64,000 bases of DNA from NCBI GenBank assembly GCA_031763025.1, contig JASSKH010000002.1:1604929-1668928 (forward strand), written 5' to 3'. The notes under the pieces were generated by a model, which ran no database searches, was not told the origin of the DNA, and was given only the letters and a program-made list of their open reading frames with translations. This document shows positions 10,929 through 20,210 of the stretch, in pieces (within the stretch, counting starts at the first letter, position 1; each line of letters begins with the position of its first letter). The DNA comes from Macrocystis pyrifera. Lineage: Eukaryota > Sar > Phaeophyceae > Laminariales > Laminariaceae. The translations under genes were made by a program, and so were the position numbers.

Positions 10929-11352
10929 AGGACTGCAGTCTGCAGTCCCATTTTGGCAGTAGTGGACAAACCTTGATAGTAGATCTTCCTGGGGTAGCTA
11001 ATTAGACACTCTGATTGGCTAGGGGTAAGCTTACCGCGGCTTAATAAACTTTCGAGTCTTTCCCCGGCCACAGACAGCATCCCGAGTCATCCCGAGTCAA
11101 CCTAGAGTCTTCCCAAGCTCAGCATCCACGCCGGCCGAGCCAACCTAGAGTCTTAACAAGCACAGCATCCCAGCGCTGACCACTGGCATTAGGGTTCGGG
11201 TTCGGGTTCGGGTTAGGGTTCGGGTCGGAGGTTCGGCTTCAGGTGTCCAACACAAAACCCCCATAAAGATCTACTATCAAGGTCTGTCCACCCCTCCATT
11301 TTGGGGACGGACCAGTCAATTTCTGAGTACTTTGTCCCTAGAAACGGGACTG
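10929..11352. mobile_element. Foldback-bounded composite with telomere-like core
   Basis: ACCTTGATAGTAGATCTT (10966-10983) is the exact reverse complement of AAGATCTACTATCAAGGT (11266-11283). Partial Fold-B arms lie outside both (TGCAGTCCCATTTTGG; CTAGAAACGGGACTGC). The interior contains two TCAACCTAGAGTCTT-type repeats (11096, 11140) and a telomere-like run of TTAGGG/TTCGGG (11191-11225). It looks like a Fold-B relative with captured internal DNA. No transposase is present. Confidence 0.65.
11191..11225 (+). repeat. Telomere-like TTAGGG/TTCGGG run
   Basis: About six hexamers, TTAGGG at the ends and TTCGGG between. It is too short and internal to be a chromosome end. Confidence 0.6.
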
Positions 11353-11366
11353 CGTTACTATCTACG

Positions 11367-11649
11367 GTAAGGGACCACAGTAAATGTGTGTGTGTGTTCT
11401 TCACATTAAACCGTTCTTCTACTCGTCAACATCCAGCAAGCCCAGTGTCCGTGCTGGTTCTTCACCCTAGAAAGATACGAGCTCTGTGGTCACAGACTAC
11501 GACACAGAGATAACACACCGTAATGCATTAATAGCCTACGCAATACCATGCTAGGGTTAGGGTTGGGACCAGACATTGTTAGTATAATTTCGGACATATA
11601 TAGGTTTTTGTGTGTACCGTAGGTCCTATTTACTATGGTCCCCCGTAAT
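11367..11649. mobile_element. MITE-A copy interrupted by Ins-G
   Basis: The left part is TAAGGGACCACAGTAAAT (11367-11384) and the right part GGGACCAGACATTGTTAGTA to GGTCCCCCGTAAT. The intervening DNA is Ins-G. The two flanking pieces join into one normal MITE-A. Confidence 0.75.
11385..11556. mobile_element. Ins-G element, copy 1
   Basis: It begins GTGTGTGTGTGTTCTTCACA, continues through CCAGCAAGCCCAGTGTCCGT and TACGAGCTCTGTGGTCACAG, and stops after CAATACCATG plus TAGGGTTAGGGTTG. Over about 165 bp it is nearly identical to the copy at 31.6 kb. The element is unrecognised and non-coding; both full copies and the 6.85-kb fragment lie inside MITE-A. Confidence 0.7.
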
Positions 11650-11659
11650 GGCAGGGTTT

Positions 11660-12104
11660 AAGAAACACGTCCGCAGCAGGATATGTATATATATATATAT
11701 ATATAGCATGGCACTTACAACACCCATTTGTATGTGGATGGTAGAATGTGATTGGGGCAAGCGCTGCATATTGTTAGAATGGCAAATGGCGTACTAGTAC
11801 GAGTTGTGCCGGCAGGATAAAATCCTTTCAATTCGATTGGTGAAGCGTCGGTTTGGAGTTGATGGAGGCGTCCTCCAGGGGGAGGGGGCTGCAGTGTTGG
11901 TGTAATTTTGTCGAGTGTTCAGGCCTGAGTGATAACACCTCCCCTGTTTTAAGTCACTCCATTATAGGTGGATGGTGTGATCGGAATCAGCGCAGCACAT
12001 CGTCAGGTGTCGAATGGATTAATGGGATAATAACAAGTGCGCTCTTATCTTGCGTTCGTGTCGGAGGAGCACGCGGCATCCCGACACAGGTGGCCGGGAC
12101 TCTA
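11660..12104. other. No gene recognised
   Basis: There is an (AT)n run at 11685-11704. The remaining sequence is unique with short, unconvincing frames. Confidence 0.4.
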
Positions 12105-12345
12105 TTCCCCCCCCCCCGCCCCTGCACAATGCTTGCGTGAAACAATCCTTGTGGAGACATTGAACAGCAGCAGTGCAGCAAATCCTCACGAGGAGGTGTC
12201 GACAGCCTTGCTGTGCTACATCATCATTGTTCAGCGTCTCCACAATGATTTTCTTACGCGCCCACAGTTCGCCACGCCCGCGTGACGGTGTTCTACATCA
12301 TCATTGTTCAATGTCTCCACGATGATTGTCTTACGCCCACCTTGT
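12105..12345. repeat. Inverted plus direct repeat cluster
   Basis: CTACATCATCATTGTTCA followed by GTCTCCAC and ATGATT..CTTACGC occurs at 12217-12264 and again at 12292-12336. Its reverse complement, in diverged form (GCGTGAAACAATCCTTGTGG, AGACATTGAACA), lies at 12135-12166. The unit could form a hairpin. Confidence 0.65.
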
Positions 12346-12452
12346 GGAGGGGGGGGAAGGGGGGGGGGGGGGTCCCGGCTACATGTGCGGTAACATCGTG
12401 ATACGCATGTGTGTCTGTCTTACAGCATGGCGTACTTCTCCGGACGCTACTA

Positions 12453-12556
12453 TTACGGGGGACCATAGTAAATAGGACCAAATATTGTTCGTAAAAATAG
12501 CGAAAAATATAGGTTTTTGTGTGTTCGTTGGTCCTATTTAATATGGTCCCCCCGTA
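12453..12556. mobile_element. MITE-A copy
   Basis: GTAAAT-type arms, with TA at 12451-12452. The right end reads CCCCCCGTACTA, so the terminal AA is mutated. Confidence 0.8.
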
Positions 12557-12678
12557 CTATCAGGAGCGATTAGGCGTTACCACGAAGATCACTGCTGTAA
12601 GCGCTCTTTCTATCCCCTCCGGAGTGGTGCATTGCGCTTTCGGACACACATCCCTCTAGGCCTTGACCCCCTTTAGCA

Positions 12679-12752
12679 CTACAGTCCCGTTTTTTTTTGG
12701 AGACAAAATCACCGAAATTCTGAGTAGTTTGTCCCCGAAAACGGGAGTGCTG
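12679..12752. mobile_element. Fold-B foldback element
   Basis: CTACAGTCCCGTTTTTTTTT on the left, TTTGTCCCCGAAAACGGGAG on the right. Confidence 0.7.
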
Positions 12753-12802
12753 TGCTGATAGGGCAGAGGAGTGCACTCCCGTCTTGAATTACTGTAGACT
12801 CA

Positions 12803-12865
12803 TTCACACTGCTCGTCGATTTTCATCATCATCATAATCATCATCATCATCATCATCATCACCAT
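12803..12865. repeat. SINE-T fragment and (ATC)n run
   Basis: CACTGCTCGTCGATTTTCATC (12809-12829) is the reverse complement of an internal SINE-T segment. It runs directly into a (CATCAT)n microsatellite ending at 12865, so the microsatellite may have grown from the SINE. Confidence 0.6.
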
Positions 12866-12977
12866 CGAGTTTGTTGGTTTGTTTGTTCGTTTATTTGTTC
12901 GTTTGTTGATTTTGTGTTATTCCGCCTCCCCCGCGCCATGTCACCACTCACCGGACCACCCTTCCTCGGTTTCGCAG

Positions 12978-13090
12978 GTCGCCACGACGCTCCGGCTGGT
13001 GGCGCTGTGCTTGAGCATCTCGGTGCTGTTCCCATGGCTTTGCCCCGTCCGCAGGGGGCGCATGCGCATCTTCTTTCTCCACTGGGCGAG
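12978..13090 (+). CDS. 7TM-like gene, exon 1 found: first membrane segment
   Basis: This is the most upstream exon I can support for a split gene of unknown family. It follows an acceptor (TTTCGCAG, 12970-12977) and ends before a donor (GTGCGT, 13091). Its 113 bases give 37 codons plus two bases. The peptide begins VATTLRLVALCLSISVLFPW, a hydrophobic helix of about 20 residues, then a basic turn (CPVRRGRMR) and FFLHWA. A positive turn after the helix suggests a cytoplasmic loop. The leftover AG pairs with the T opening the next exon to make Ser. The true start codon and any N-terminal exons were not found and may lie upstream or outside the window. Call rests on hydrophobicity, splice signals and phase agreement, not on homology. 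Confidence 0.6.
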
Positions 13091-13099
13091 GTGCGTTTT

Positions 13100-13640
13100 T
13101 CATGAATCTGTAAGTTTTAGAGCTGCTGTAAGTAGTCGGCGCCAACTAATTATAAATCGTGCTTGTGTTTAGTTATTAGTTGTCCTTTCCCGGACGTGGC
13201 GACTCTATCCGACTCAGTGGGTTTCCATACTTTTTGGAAGGATTTTTCCTCCACTGAGTCCCAATGAAGCTCTAAGTGTCGTCTGCCTGGTATGTCATGC
13301 CTACGTAAGAAGGACGTAGTTCATAGAGCATGCAGTACGCGACGTGTGTGAAGAATCTCCCGACTTGTTTTGGCTCTTAAGGCTCACGGCTTGTTGTGAT
13401 CTCAACGTTGGGCATATATGCTGTTGAAGGCTATTATGCAGGGTTTAGAGTGGCGTTCCTCGCTGAGCACAAATGCCTAGCCGTGAAGTCGTAACGACAG
13501 AGCTGCCTGCGATAGTAATCGGCACGACTAAGTCACCTGTCGGATTACTTTGAAGCAGCCAGTCGTTTCCCGGAGGCGCCGACTATCCGACTTGCTGGGT
13601 TTCCATACTTGTAGGAAGGATCGTTGGAGGGCGGGGATAC
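13100..13640. repeat. Dispersed repeat copies in intron 1
   Basis: Two related segments occur: one near 13115-13235 (AGAGCTGCTGTAAGTAGTCG, then TCCGACTCAGTGGGTTTCCA) and one near 13500-13620 (AGAGCTGCCTGCGATAGTAA, then CCGACTTGCTGGGTTTCCAT). A third partial copy lies at 17008-17072. They are unrecognised, non-coding and of uncertain ends. Confidence 0.6.
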
Positions 13641-14007
13641 GTTTTTTTTCTTTTTTTCGGGCAGCATCACGGGGGTCGACCTCGACCGGGTACATACGCT
13701 GATTTGGATCGCTTCGCTCGCCTCTCTTAAGACGGGGTAAGTCGGCTGGCCATCTATCCGACTTGCCGACTAAGGCCCGTCAGTTGGCCTAACCGCCCCT
13801 CTACCGATTTCCGGTAGTAAGTAGTCGTGCAATCCTTTCGACTCGCAGCTCTGGTCAAAGGACCTAGGAACGGTATCACCCCTGCGAGATTAAAGGCAGG
13901 CGATTGGTTAACCTTTTTTCCAGTAGCCTAACAAGACTAAAAAGCCATACTAGAGCGATTCCGGTCCCTCTACGATCCTATAGTGCCGGTATGTATGCTC
14001 CAACCAT

Positions 14008-14280
14008 TGATGCCGGCACTATGGATGCAAACCGGCACTAATTACTCCGCATACTGCTACACTGGCTAATCCTGTAGTATCAGCGCCAAGCGATTCCGCC
14101 GGCACTTTAGCGGGTAGTCAGTACTGCTCAACCGGCACTATGGATGCAAACCGGCACTAATTACTCCGCATACTGCCACACTGGCTAATCCTGTTGTATC
14201 AGCACCAAGTGATCCCCCCGGCACTATAGCGGGCAGTCGGCACTGCTCAACCGGCACTATGGATGCAAACCGGCACTACT
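14008..14280. repeat. Tandem array, 120-bp CCGGCACTATGG unit
   Basis: Two full units and a partial third, each opening CCGGCACTATGGATGCAAAC and carrying ACTGGCTAATCCTGT. Related single copies occur at 25630-25700 and 48950-49125, so the array derives from a dispersed element. Confidence 0.8.
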
Positions 14281-14334
14281 TGTAACAAGAAACTCAGTGG
14301 CCTGCTGTTCCAGGGGGGGGAGAGTATTATGGTG

Positions 14335-14593
14335 CAGGGTTGTGAACCGAACGCCAAACTTCCATTTTTTTTTTTCGCGGTCGTTTTGGATTCGGGTTTT
14401 TTCCCGACGGTAAAACCGACATTTTTTTTTTTTCGGCTTCACTTTGCAAAAAAATGACCGAAGCCGACCTACACCCTCGTTTTTTTTTTCGTTTCGTTTT
14501 TCTTGTTTTTTTTTCGGCTGCAATTTGCTTGAAAACCCCCGCCAGAACCCCATACCGACCGAGCCATTTTTCCTTTCCTGTTCACAACCCTAG
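14335..14593. mobile_element. Inverted-repeat element, hAT-like ends
   Basis: CAGGGTTGTGAAC (14335-14347) is matched by GTTCACAACCCTAG (14580-14593). The interior is T-rich with repeated TTCGGCT-type motifs and no coding sequence. CAGGG-type termini are typical of hAT transposons, but I see no clear 8-bp target duplication, so the class is tentative. Confidence 0.5.
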
Positions 14594-14670
14594 TTATACG
14601 GGTTAGTTTTGGGCAGGCAGGCAATCGGGTAACTTTTCACCAAGTGCGCTCGTAGCTCAACATAAAGTCT

Positions 14671-14709
14671 CGGTGATGGTGTGATGGTGCTCAACTTCTG
14701 GAGCTCTCA
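14671..14709 (+). pseudogene. Partial duplicate of 7TM exon 2
   Basis: CGGTGATGG, an extra TGTGATGG, then TGCTCAACTTCTGGAGCTCTC matches the start of exon 2 (15092-15122) apart from the 8-bp insertion and one mismatch. It lacks the rest of the exon. It lies in the preceding intron about 420 bp upstream. Confidence 0.65.
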
Positions 14710-14726
14710 ATACTATATGATATAGT

Positions 14727-14875
14727 AGCAATGAAACGACAAACGTACCGGGTGCGACAAACGTACCGGGTACGAAAAACGTACCGGTACGAAAAACGTA
14801 TCGGGTACGAAAAAGGTACCGGGTGCGAAAAACGTACCGGGTGCGAAAAACGTACCGGGTACGAAATCGTAAGAG
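14727..14875. repeat. Minisatellite, 17-18 bp ACGTACCGGGTRCGAAAA unit
   Basis: About eight tandem units of (A)ACGTACCGGGTACGAAAA type. Confidence 0.9.
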
Positions 14876-14998
14876 CAAAAAGCAGTATTGGCAATGACTA
14901 CCAACCTTTTTTGGGCTCTCTCGTCTGCGCGGTCGTTTACTTGCCTATATGTCTCCCCCTCCAATTAAACGCACGATCGGCTCGGTCGTCAACTTCCG

Positions 14999-14999
<1 letters not shown>

Positions 15000-15028
<29 letters not shown>
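15000..15028. repeat. (TC)n run upstream of 7TM exon 2
   Basis: About 13 TC units ending 28 bp before the exon 2 acceptor. It may act as a distal pyrimidine tract (inference). Confidence 0.9.
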
Positions 15029-15029
<1 letters not shown>

Positions 15030-15056
15030 TGATCGAATCAAACATGCGCTTTCTAG

Positions 15057-15234
15057 TGGGGTGATGTACGTGCTCTCCCAGTTTATCATGTCGGTGATGG
15101 TGCTCAACTGCTGGAGCTCTCGACGGCACTCCGGGCCTGTCATCTTCATCCTCAAGTTCTGGGAGCTGGCTTCGCTTAACTTGTGGTCCATCTCCAGCTT
15201 GGCCATCGCGATCCTGATCGCCAGCATTGTGCAG
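15057..15234 (+). CDS. 7TM-like gene, exon 2: membrane segments 2 and 3
   Basis: The exon follows CTTTCTAG (acceptor 15055-15056) and ends CAG before donor GTGGGT (15235). Of the 178 bases, the first completes the Ser codon begun in exon 1, and 59 codons follow. Residues include GVMYVLSQFIMSVMVLNCW (segment 2), a basic SSRRHS turn, then IFILKFWELASLNLW and SISSLAIAILIASIVQ. The last stretch is a clear helix; the middle is less hydrophobic and amphipathic. It leaves codon phase 0, which matches the next exon. Another AG at 15080-15081 would break the reading frame. A partial duplicate of its start lies about 420 bp upstream. Confidence 0.65.
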
Positions 15235-15261
15235 GTGGGTAAGGAGGGTCTCGTCGTATTA

Positions 15262-15366
15262 TTACTGGGGACCATAGTTAATAGGACCTATGGTATACAT
15301 GAAAACCTATATATTTACCTATTTTTACTAACAATATTTGGTCCTATTTACTATGGTCCCCCGTAG
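15262..15366. mobile_element. MITE-A copy (hybrid arms), intron 2
   Basis: Left arm ACCATAGTTAATAGGACC, right arm GTCCTATTTACTATGGTCCC. It begins only 27 bp after the exon 2 donor. Confidence 0.8.
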
Positions 15367-15591
15367 TAATAGTAGTGGGTGCTCGGCGTTTACTATTCTC
15401 GCAGTTTGTCGCGATCAACCGGCCTTGAAATCCCCGCCCATCACTAGGGGGGTCGAGTGTGATATATTTCGTACCCAGTACGATGACAGGCCATTGCGTC
15501 TCTCCTGGTGCTGCATTGCGGTGTTACAACGTTCAGTATAGTAGTATCTCTTTCTGTGGTGGTTTCGTGACACGCGGAGCTTGTATCTATC

Positions 15592-15700
15592 TAATACCGG
15601 GGGCCATAGTAAATAGGATCAAATGTCGTTAGTGAAAATAGAGAAGTATATAGGTGTTCGTGTGTGCCGTAGGTCCTAGTTACTACAGCCCCCTTATATA
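15592..15700. mobile_element. Diverged MITE-A copy
   Basis: TACCGGGGGCCATAGTAAAT on the left; the right end has decayed to TACAGCCCCCTTATA. Confidence 0.7.
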
Positions 15701-15959
15701 TTAGGATGAAAAAATCGGCACGGGCACTGGTTTTTGCGCGGGATGGCGACGGGTTGAAATAGCTGTTGAAATGTGAAGAATACACGAACATACACGGCAC
15801 CGCTCCCGTGCTAAGCGCCGCCCCTCCTTACGATGCTTCAACCATCCACCCCTGAAACCCTCGTAATTGTCGATCCCCACCCAGCTGTTTGTTGGTTCTG
15901 TGTTATGTCTGGTTTATGACTTCCACATGGCCTCAGGGCAGATGATGATCTACTGTTTT

Positions 15960-16230
15960 TATCCAGTTCTTCACCTGCCGTCGTGGGACCCCTTGACATA
16001 TAGATGATCTATCTACAAATAGATCATCTAGTTCCTCATTCGCCGCTGTGAGAGGTTGTGGAGGATCTGCAGTAGCACAGATCCAACCCAGGCTATTACG
16101 TTTTTCAGGTCCCACCCGGCAACATGAGTTAGATCATACAGATGATGCAGATCGGGAATAGTTCTGCCTTGAAATATTTAGATAATGTTCTGTGGGGATT
16201 TATGATCTGTGTGATCTGTCTGTAGATGCT
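15960..16230. other. Intron 2 sequence with GATCTAT-type motifs
   Basis: ATAGATGATCTATC and ATAGATCATCTAGTTC (about 15999 and 16019) make a short palindromic pair. ATCTGTGTGATCTGTCTG repeats appear near 16200. This resembles the array at 21.2-21.8 kb; no exon is supported. Confidence 0.45.
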
Positions 16231-16317
16231 TCGGCCGAGGTGTGAAATTTTGTGCTTGGCCTCCACCGAGCCATCTGCATGAGCCGCCGCGCCTCCGTGC
16301 GCCACGCATCCGATTGC

Positions 16318-16403
16318 CCCCCGCTCCTTCTCCAAAGGGATATGCTTGGTCAATGGTCTCATTATTGAGGCAGGCAAAGAATGCGTACACCCCCCCCTTA
16401 GCC

Positions 16404-16465
<62 letters not shown>
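16318..16465 (+). mobile_element. Poly-C element with 59-C tract
   Basis: CTCCAAAGGGATATGCTTGG, TCAATGGTCTC, GAGGCAGGCAAAGAATGCG and TACACCCCCCC match the consensus of the copies at 26.5-26.8 kb. A C homopolymer from 16407 to 16465 follows after TTAGCCCTG. Even this longest C run is therefore attached to the family. Confidence 0.65.
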
Positions 16466-16635
16466 ATTTTTCGTTTCGCAATGCCTCCCATCCTTTGTTT
16501 TACGTTGTTGAATCTCACGCGCCCTCTACCCCGCCTCCTCTGCTGCCCTAAACGCTTTCGAACAACGCTGATTCAGTGAATCTCACCTCCCCCCCCGCCG
16601 CCCGCCCCTACCCTCTATTGCCCCTCCCTGCCTGA

Positions 16636-16636
16636 C

Positions 16637-16706
<70 letters not shown>

Positions 16707-16735
16707 GTCATGGTGGTCATGATGATGATGATGGC

Positions 16736-16776
<41 letters not shown>

Positions 16777-16777
16777 C

Positions 16778-16809
<32 letters not shown>

Positions 16810-16812
16810 CGC
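16636..16812. repeat. (GAT)n microsatellite abutting 7TM exon 3
   Basis: An imperfect GAT/ATG run of about 177 bp, with a few GGTCATGGT interruptions, ending at the CAG acceptor of exon 3. Poly-Met, poly-His and poly-Ile frames here are artefacts. Confidence 0.9.
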
Positions 16813-16814
16813 AG

Positions 16815-16973
16815 TCGTTCGCGCAATGCCGAAGAGTGCCGACGATGATCGGCTCGCCGAAGGCGGCGTACATCTGCGTGGCTGTCTCGATAGCGGCCAC
16901 CACCCTCTCTGCCTCGTTCTGGAACAGCCTTATCGTCACCGGCGGGTACTTCTGGGTCACCAATACCGACAGC
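16815..16973 (+). CDS. 7TM-like gene, exon 3: membrane segment 4
   Basis: The exon has 53 complete codons, phase 0 at both ends, between GACGCAG (acceptor) and GTGAGC (donor at 16974). It starts SFAQCRRVPTMIGSPK, then AAYICVAVSIAATTLSASFW, a clear membrane helix, and ends NSLIVTGGYFWVTNTDS, likely the start of an extracellular or luminal loop. The acceptor is odd: the usual pyrimidine tract is replaced by the GAT microsatellite, so the exact start is less certain than the body. Frame and composition (G+C-rich third positions) match exons 1, 2, 4 and 5. Confidence 0.6.
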
Positions 16974-17080
16974 GTGAGCTTTAGTGTCTGCCTTGATTTT
17001 CGATCATTGCTAGAGCTGCTGCTGATGAGTCGGCACGACTTAAGTCGCCAACTATTATTAGTCGTTAGTCGGACTACACT

Positions 17081-17196
17081 ATTACGGGGGGGCCATAGTA
17101 AACAGGACCAAATATTGTCAGTAAAAACAGGTAAGCGTCTAGTTTTTTTTTGTGTGCCGTGGGTCCTACCAGGTATTAACTAGGGTCTCCCGTATT
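17081..17196. mobile_element. MITE-A copy, intron 3
   Basis: Left arm TTACGGGGGGGCCATAGTAA; right arm eroded (TTAACTAGGGTCTCCCGTA). TA precedes it (17079-17080). Confidence 0.75.
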
Positions 17197-17310
17197 AACA
17201 CCGCTGTGTTACGGACATGTAGGGGTCGTTGGGTCTTTGATAGTTTTGTACAAAAACTCGTCATATTTCTCCCCTAAGCGGTGGAGGTGCATACTCGCAC
17301 ACGTGTCTTG

Positions 17311-17383
17311 GGACTGCAATCCCGTTTCTGGGGAGAAACTACTCAAGAAATGTGTGGTTTGTCCCCTGTGCGGGACTGCTGTC
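17311..17383. mobile_element. Fold-B foldback element
   Basis: GGACTGCAATCCCGTTTCTG on the left and GTTTGTCCCCTGTGCGGGAC on the right. Confidence 0.7.
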
Positions 17384-17859
17384 CTAAAAAGGTTCAACAA
17401 GGATTGTTCTAACCCTCGACCCATTTAATATTTTTCGGCGGGATGGGTTGCTGCCTTCCTCCCTCGGCCGTTTCGGCTCGCTTCGCTCACCTCGCTTCAG
17501 TCGGCAAGCCATCGGCTGGCTTCGCCAGCCGATTCACCTAGCGATTTTACCGACGGCGCCTATCGATTTATTATTGGTCGTAATGCCCTTCCGGTTCTCA
17601 GCTCTTGAGAATTCTTGAGAATTCCTGTACGTCGTATGGGGTTTTATAGTTGGAATTTTGGCTTTCAATTTTTCGCGCGAAACACATGCAACATGTTGTT
17701 GGTGATGGTGATGGTGATGCTTCTGTTGGTGATCCGTGCTAAGCCGGGGGGGTTAGAATACGATCTGATAACGTGAACGCCGGGAAGGTTCGTAGTTGTT
17801 GGTTATTTCCCCTCGTTTTTTTTTTTTGTTTCTCTGTCTGTTTTTCGTCGTTGTGTTTC

Positions 17860-18290
17860 TTATATATTATCACTCTGTCCCTATACGCCGTATATAGACA
17901 CCGTTTTGATTGACAAACGACCGTTATACTGTCCCTGTATATAGGTACCATTTTGATTGAATATTATTAATATTAATATTACGGGGGTCCATAGTTAATA
18001 GGACCAAATTTTGTTAGTAAAAATAGGTAAATATATAGGTTTTTATGTACACCATAGGTCCTATATTAACTATGTACCCCCCGTAATAGTATCCAAACGG
18101 TCCTTAAACTGTTTCTAAATATAGGTGTCATTTTGATTGAGTGTTAGTATACAAACGATCCTTATACTGTCCCTAAATTTAGGGACCATTTTGATTGAAT
18201 GTTAGTATACAAGCGGTCCCTATACTGTTCCTAAATGTAGAGACCATTTTGATAGAATATTAGTATTAAAAGGGTCTTATATTTAGGGAC
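17860..18290. repeat. GGGACCATTTTGATTGAA tandem array, about 62-bp unit
   Basis: Four to five units of the type ATACTGTCCCTAAATTTAGG, GACCATTTTGATTGAAT, GTTAGTATACAAACGGTCC. The array is interrupted by a MITE-A at 17979-18086. Lone diverged units occur at 5.45, 5.92 and 63.9 kb. Confidence 0.8.
17979..18086. mobile_element. MITE-A copy inside the GGGACC array
   Basis: GTTAAT/GTTAAC-type arms with TA flanks (17977-17978, 18087-18088). It is younger than the array it interrupts. Confidence 0.85.
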
Positions 18291-18301
18291 ATAGTGGTGT
18301 T

Positions 18302-19172
18302 TCCCTGTTGGGGACCTTAGACCTATGCCAATGGGAAAGCGAAGTATCAATAAAAAGTTTGAATTCCAAAGATACCCGCCAAAACAATTCAGAACACGGT
18401 TCCTATGGGCACGTTCAGGAAAGAAAAAAAAAAGTTCCCAACTTTTGGAAAAGCGCGAAAAAAGCATATCTGGGGCCGATGTTGGGCCAAGATCGGCCTG
18501 AGAAAAACTCAGGCCGATCTTTGGTTCGAAGCGGCGAGATTCCGAGTCCTCGACAGACATCGATCGACAAAACCAATGATTGCGTCATGAATTCTGAACG
18601 GAGTGCGCTCGTTAGGGGCTCCGACCCACCCTTGGGTCACCGTCTTCACACAATGGCCAGTGACGTGCGGCGGGCGCTGGCCAGGCGTACGATAAAAAAA
18701 AACAAATAGCCGCTGGTGTGTACAAAACAGAAGACAAATTTTCTCGTTCCGTCTCGAATGGCAAAAAACAGGCTTTTTTTCAGGTTTGGGGGGATACCGC
18801 AGGACGCCGCCGGCAAGCTCTCGCCCCCTAGAGCATGTACTCACTTTCTATCTTCGATGCCGTCATCTATACTCGTTGGCTTTGCCTGAAACCAAGCGGG
18901 TTGGCCTTGGGCTGAGTCTATATCGAGATCGAGCATCTATCGTCGCACGAGCTGATTTTTATCAGAGTGTTGACAATTTGCAACGAGAGGAAACAAATTG
19001 CGCCGCCTGCAGCCGTTGAAAAAAAAAAAGAAAAAATCAAACATTCATTCCTTTTTTTCCCACAGCGGAGGTACGAGAGGATATTTTCGGCTGTTTTTTT
19101 GAAGCAATATTTTTGATTTTTTTTTTTCGGACTTCGCGTTTCCATTGGCACTATAGGTCTTAGAAGGGAAAA
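18302..19172. mobile_element. Possible 870-bp inverted-repeat element
   Basis: TTAGACCTATGCCAATGGGA followed by AAGCGAAGT (18319-18347) is complementary, with a few mismatches, to ACTTCGCGTTTCCATTGGCA followed by CTATAGGTCTTAG (19132-19164). The 800 bp between are A/T-run-rich without a recognisable protein. The inverted arms are clear; that it is a transposon is inference. Confidence 0.45.
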
Positions 19173-19485
19173 TTTGACGGCAAAGAGTGGACGATTCCAG
19201 CAAAACTGCCACAGACAGGGTGGATGAGGGATGGTGCAAATTACTTTCGAAGGGCTTTTTTCCCAGAATTACCCAAGTTTGGAAATAGTTGGAGATATGT
19301 ATCAAAAAAATACGGAGGCGTTCCGTCACTACATACTCGTGAAATTCTCCAGAAGCAAAAAAATCGGGAAAGTTAAATATCAAGTATCTGGAGAAAAAAA
19401 TCGGGAAAATCTGGAAGAGTGAAAAATTGCGCAAAAAAAATATGGAAATTATGGGAAAAAAATCTCTCCGATAGAATGACCCTCA

Positions 19486-19564
19486 ATACGGAGCACCATA
19501 GTAAATAAGACCTACGGTACAACAGCCTATTTTTACAGGTCCTATTTACTGTGGTCCCCCATAA
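19486..19564. mobile_element. Short MITE-A copy (internal deletion)
   Basis: The left arm GAGCACCATAGTAAATAAGA and right arm GGTCCTATTTACTGTGGTCC are kept, but the core is shortened to about 80 bp in total. Confidence 0.75.
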
Positions 19565-19603
19565 ATATTGTCCTGGAGTGGTTTGTTACCGTTTCACTTC
19601 GAG

Positions 19604-19706
19604 GAGCGGAACGGCAGGGGCCCAAAATGCTCGTACACGGTTGATGCCAACAAATTTAGCGTGTTCTTGCTCGATTGCTTCCGCAGGGCCCCGAAGGTTT
19701 CAATTC
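19604..19706 (+). CDS. Candidate exon, not phase-compatible
   Basis: An open stretch reading ERNGRGPKCSYTVDANKFSV, then FLLDCFRRAPKVSI, follows CACTTCGAG and ends before a strong donor GTAAGT (19707). It would enter in phase 0 after exon 3, but it leaves one extra base and the next exon needs phase 0. A second strong acceptor (TTGCTTCCGCAG, 19675-19686) lies inside it. It may be a decayed exon, an alternative exon or chance. Confidence 0.25.
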
Positions 19707-19872
19707 GTAAGTTCCCTCGCGTTTTCGGTTGTTTTTCTCCTTATTTTCCTCGGAATTTTGTTTATTTTTCGATCCCTTTTTTTTTTACCCCCCCCCCCTC
19801 CACCCCCCCCGCCCCCCACCCCCCGCGTTTTTGTTTTGTTCATCCTTCGTATTTCGCGTCGTTTTTGAACTA

Positions 19873-19977
19873 TTACGGGGGTCCATAGTTAACGGGACCA
19901 AATTTTGTTAGTAAAAATAGGCAAATATGTAGGTTTTTATGTACACCATAGGTCCTGTTAACTATGGACCCCCGTAA
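19873..19977. mobile_element. MITE-A copy, near-consensus
   Basis: Almost perfect complementary arms (GTCCATAGTTAACGGGACC / GGTCCTGTTAACTATGGACC), TA at both ends (19871-19872, 19978-19979). Probably one of the younger copies. Confidence 0.9.
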
Positions 19978-20172
19978 TAGTTTCCATTTTTTATTCCCCA
20001 CTTTACAGTACGTACTTCGTTTCGTTTCGTTTTTTTTTTTTTCAATTTTTGTTTTTCTGTGATGTTATTCTTAGTGTTATGCCATTTGCTACCTGACAAT
20101 GTGCTCGTGTTATTAATGGTATGTTGTTCATGTTATTTGCTGTTGCGGCTTATTTCTGTCAGAAAGTAGGAT

Positions 20173-20210
20173 AATCGAGATGGATCAGCCCCTCCTCCCG
20201 CGCTGTGAAG
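20173..20210 (+). pseudogene. Partial duplicate of 7TM exon 4
   Basis: AATCGAGATGGATCAGCC, then CCTCCTCCCGCGCT, matches exon 4 (20597-20628) with a few mismatches. It is frame-broken (TGA follows) and lies 424 bp upstream of the matching bases. Confidence 0.65.

Noticed and set aside
11191-11225. Chromosome end or telomere
   Set aside because: Only about six mixed TTAGGG/TTCGGG hexamers, internal, inside an inverted-repeat segment.
16608-17183. Poly-Met, poly-His and poly-Ile open frames
   Set aside because: They are six-frame translations of a GAT microsatellite; only the last 53 codons (exon 3) look like protein.
19604-19706. Extra 7TM exon between exons 3 and 4
   Set aside because: Open and with a strong donor, but it breaks codon phase with exon 4; kept only as a low-confidence candidate.
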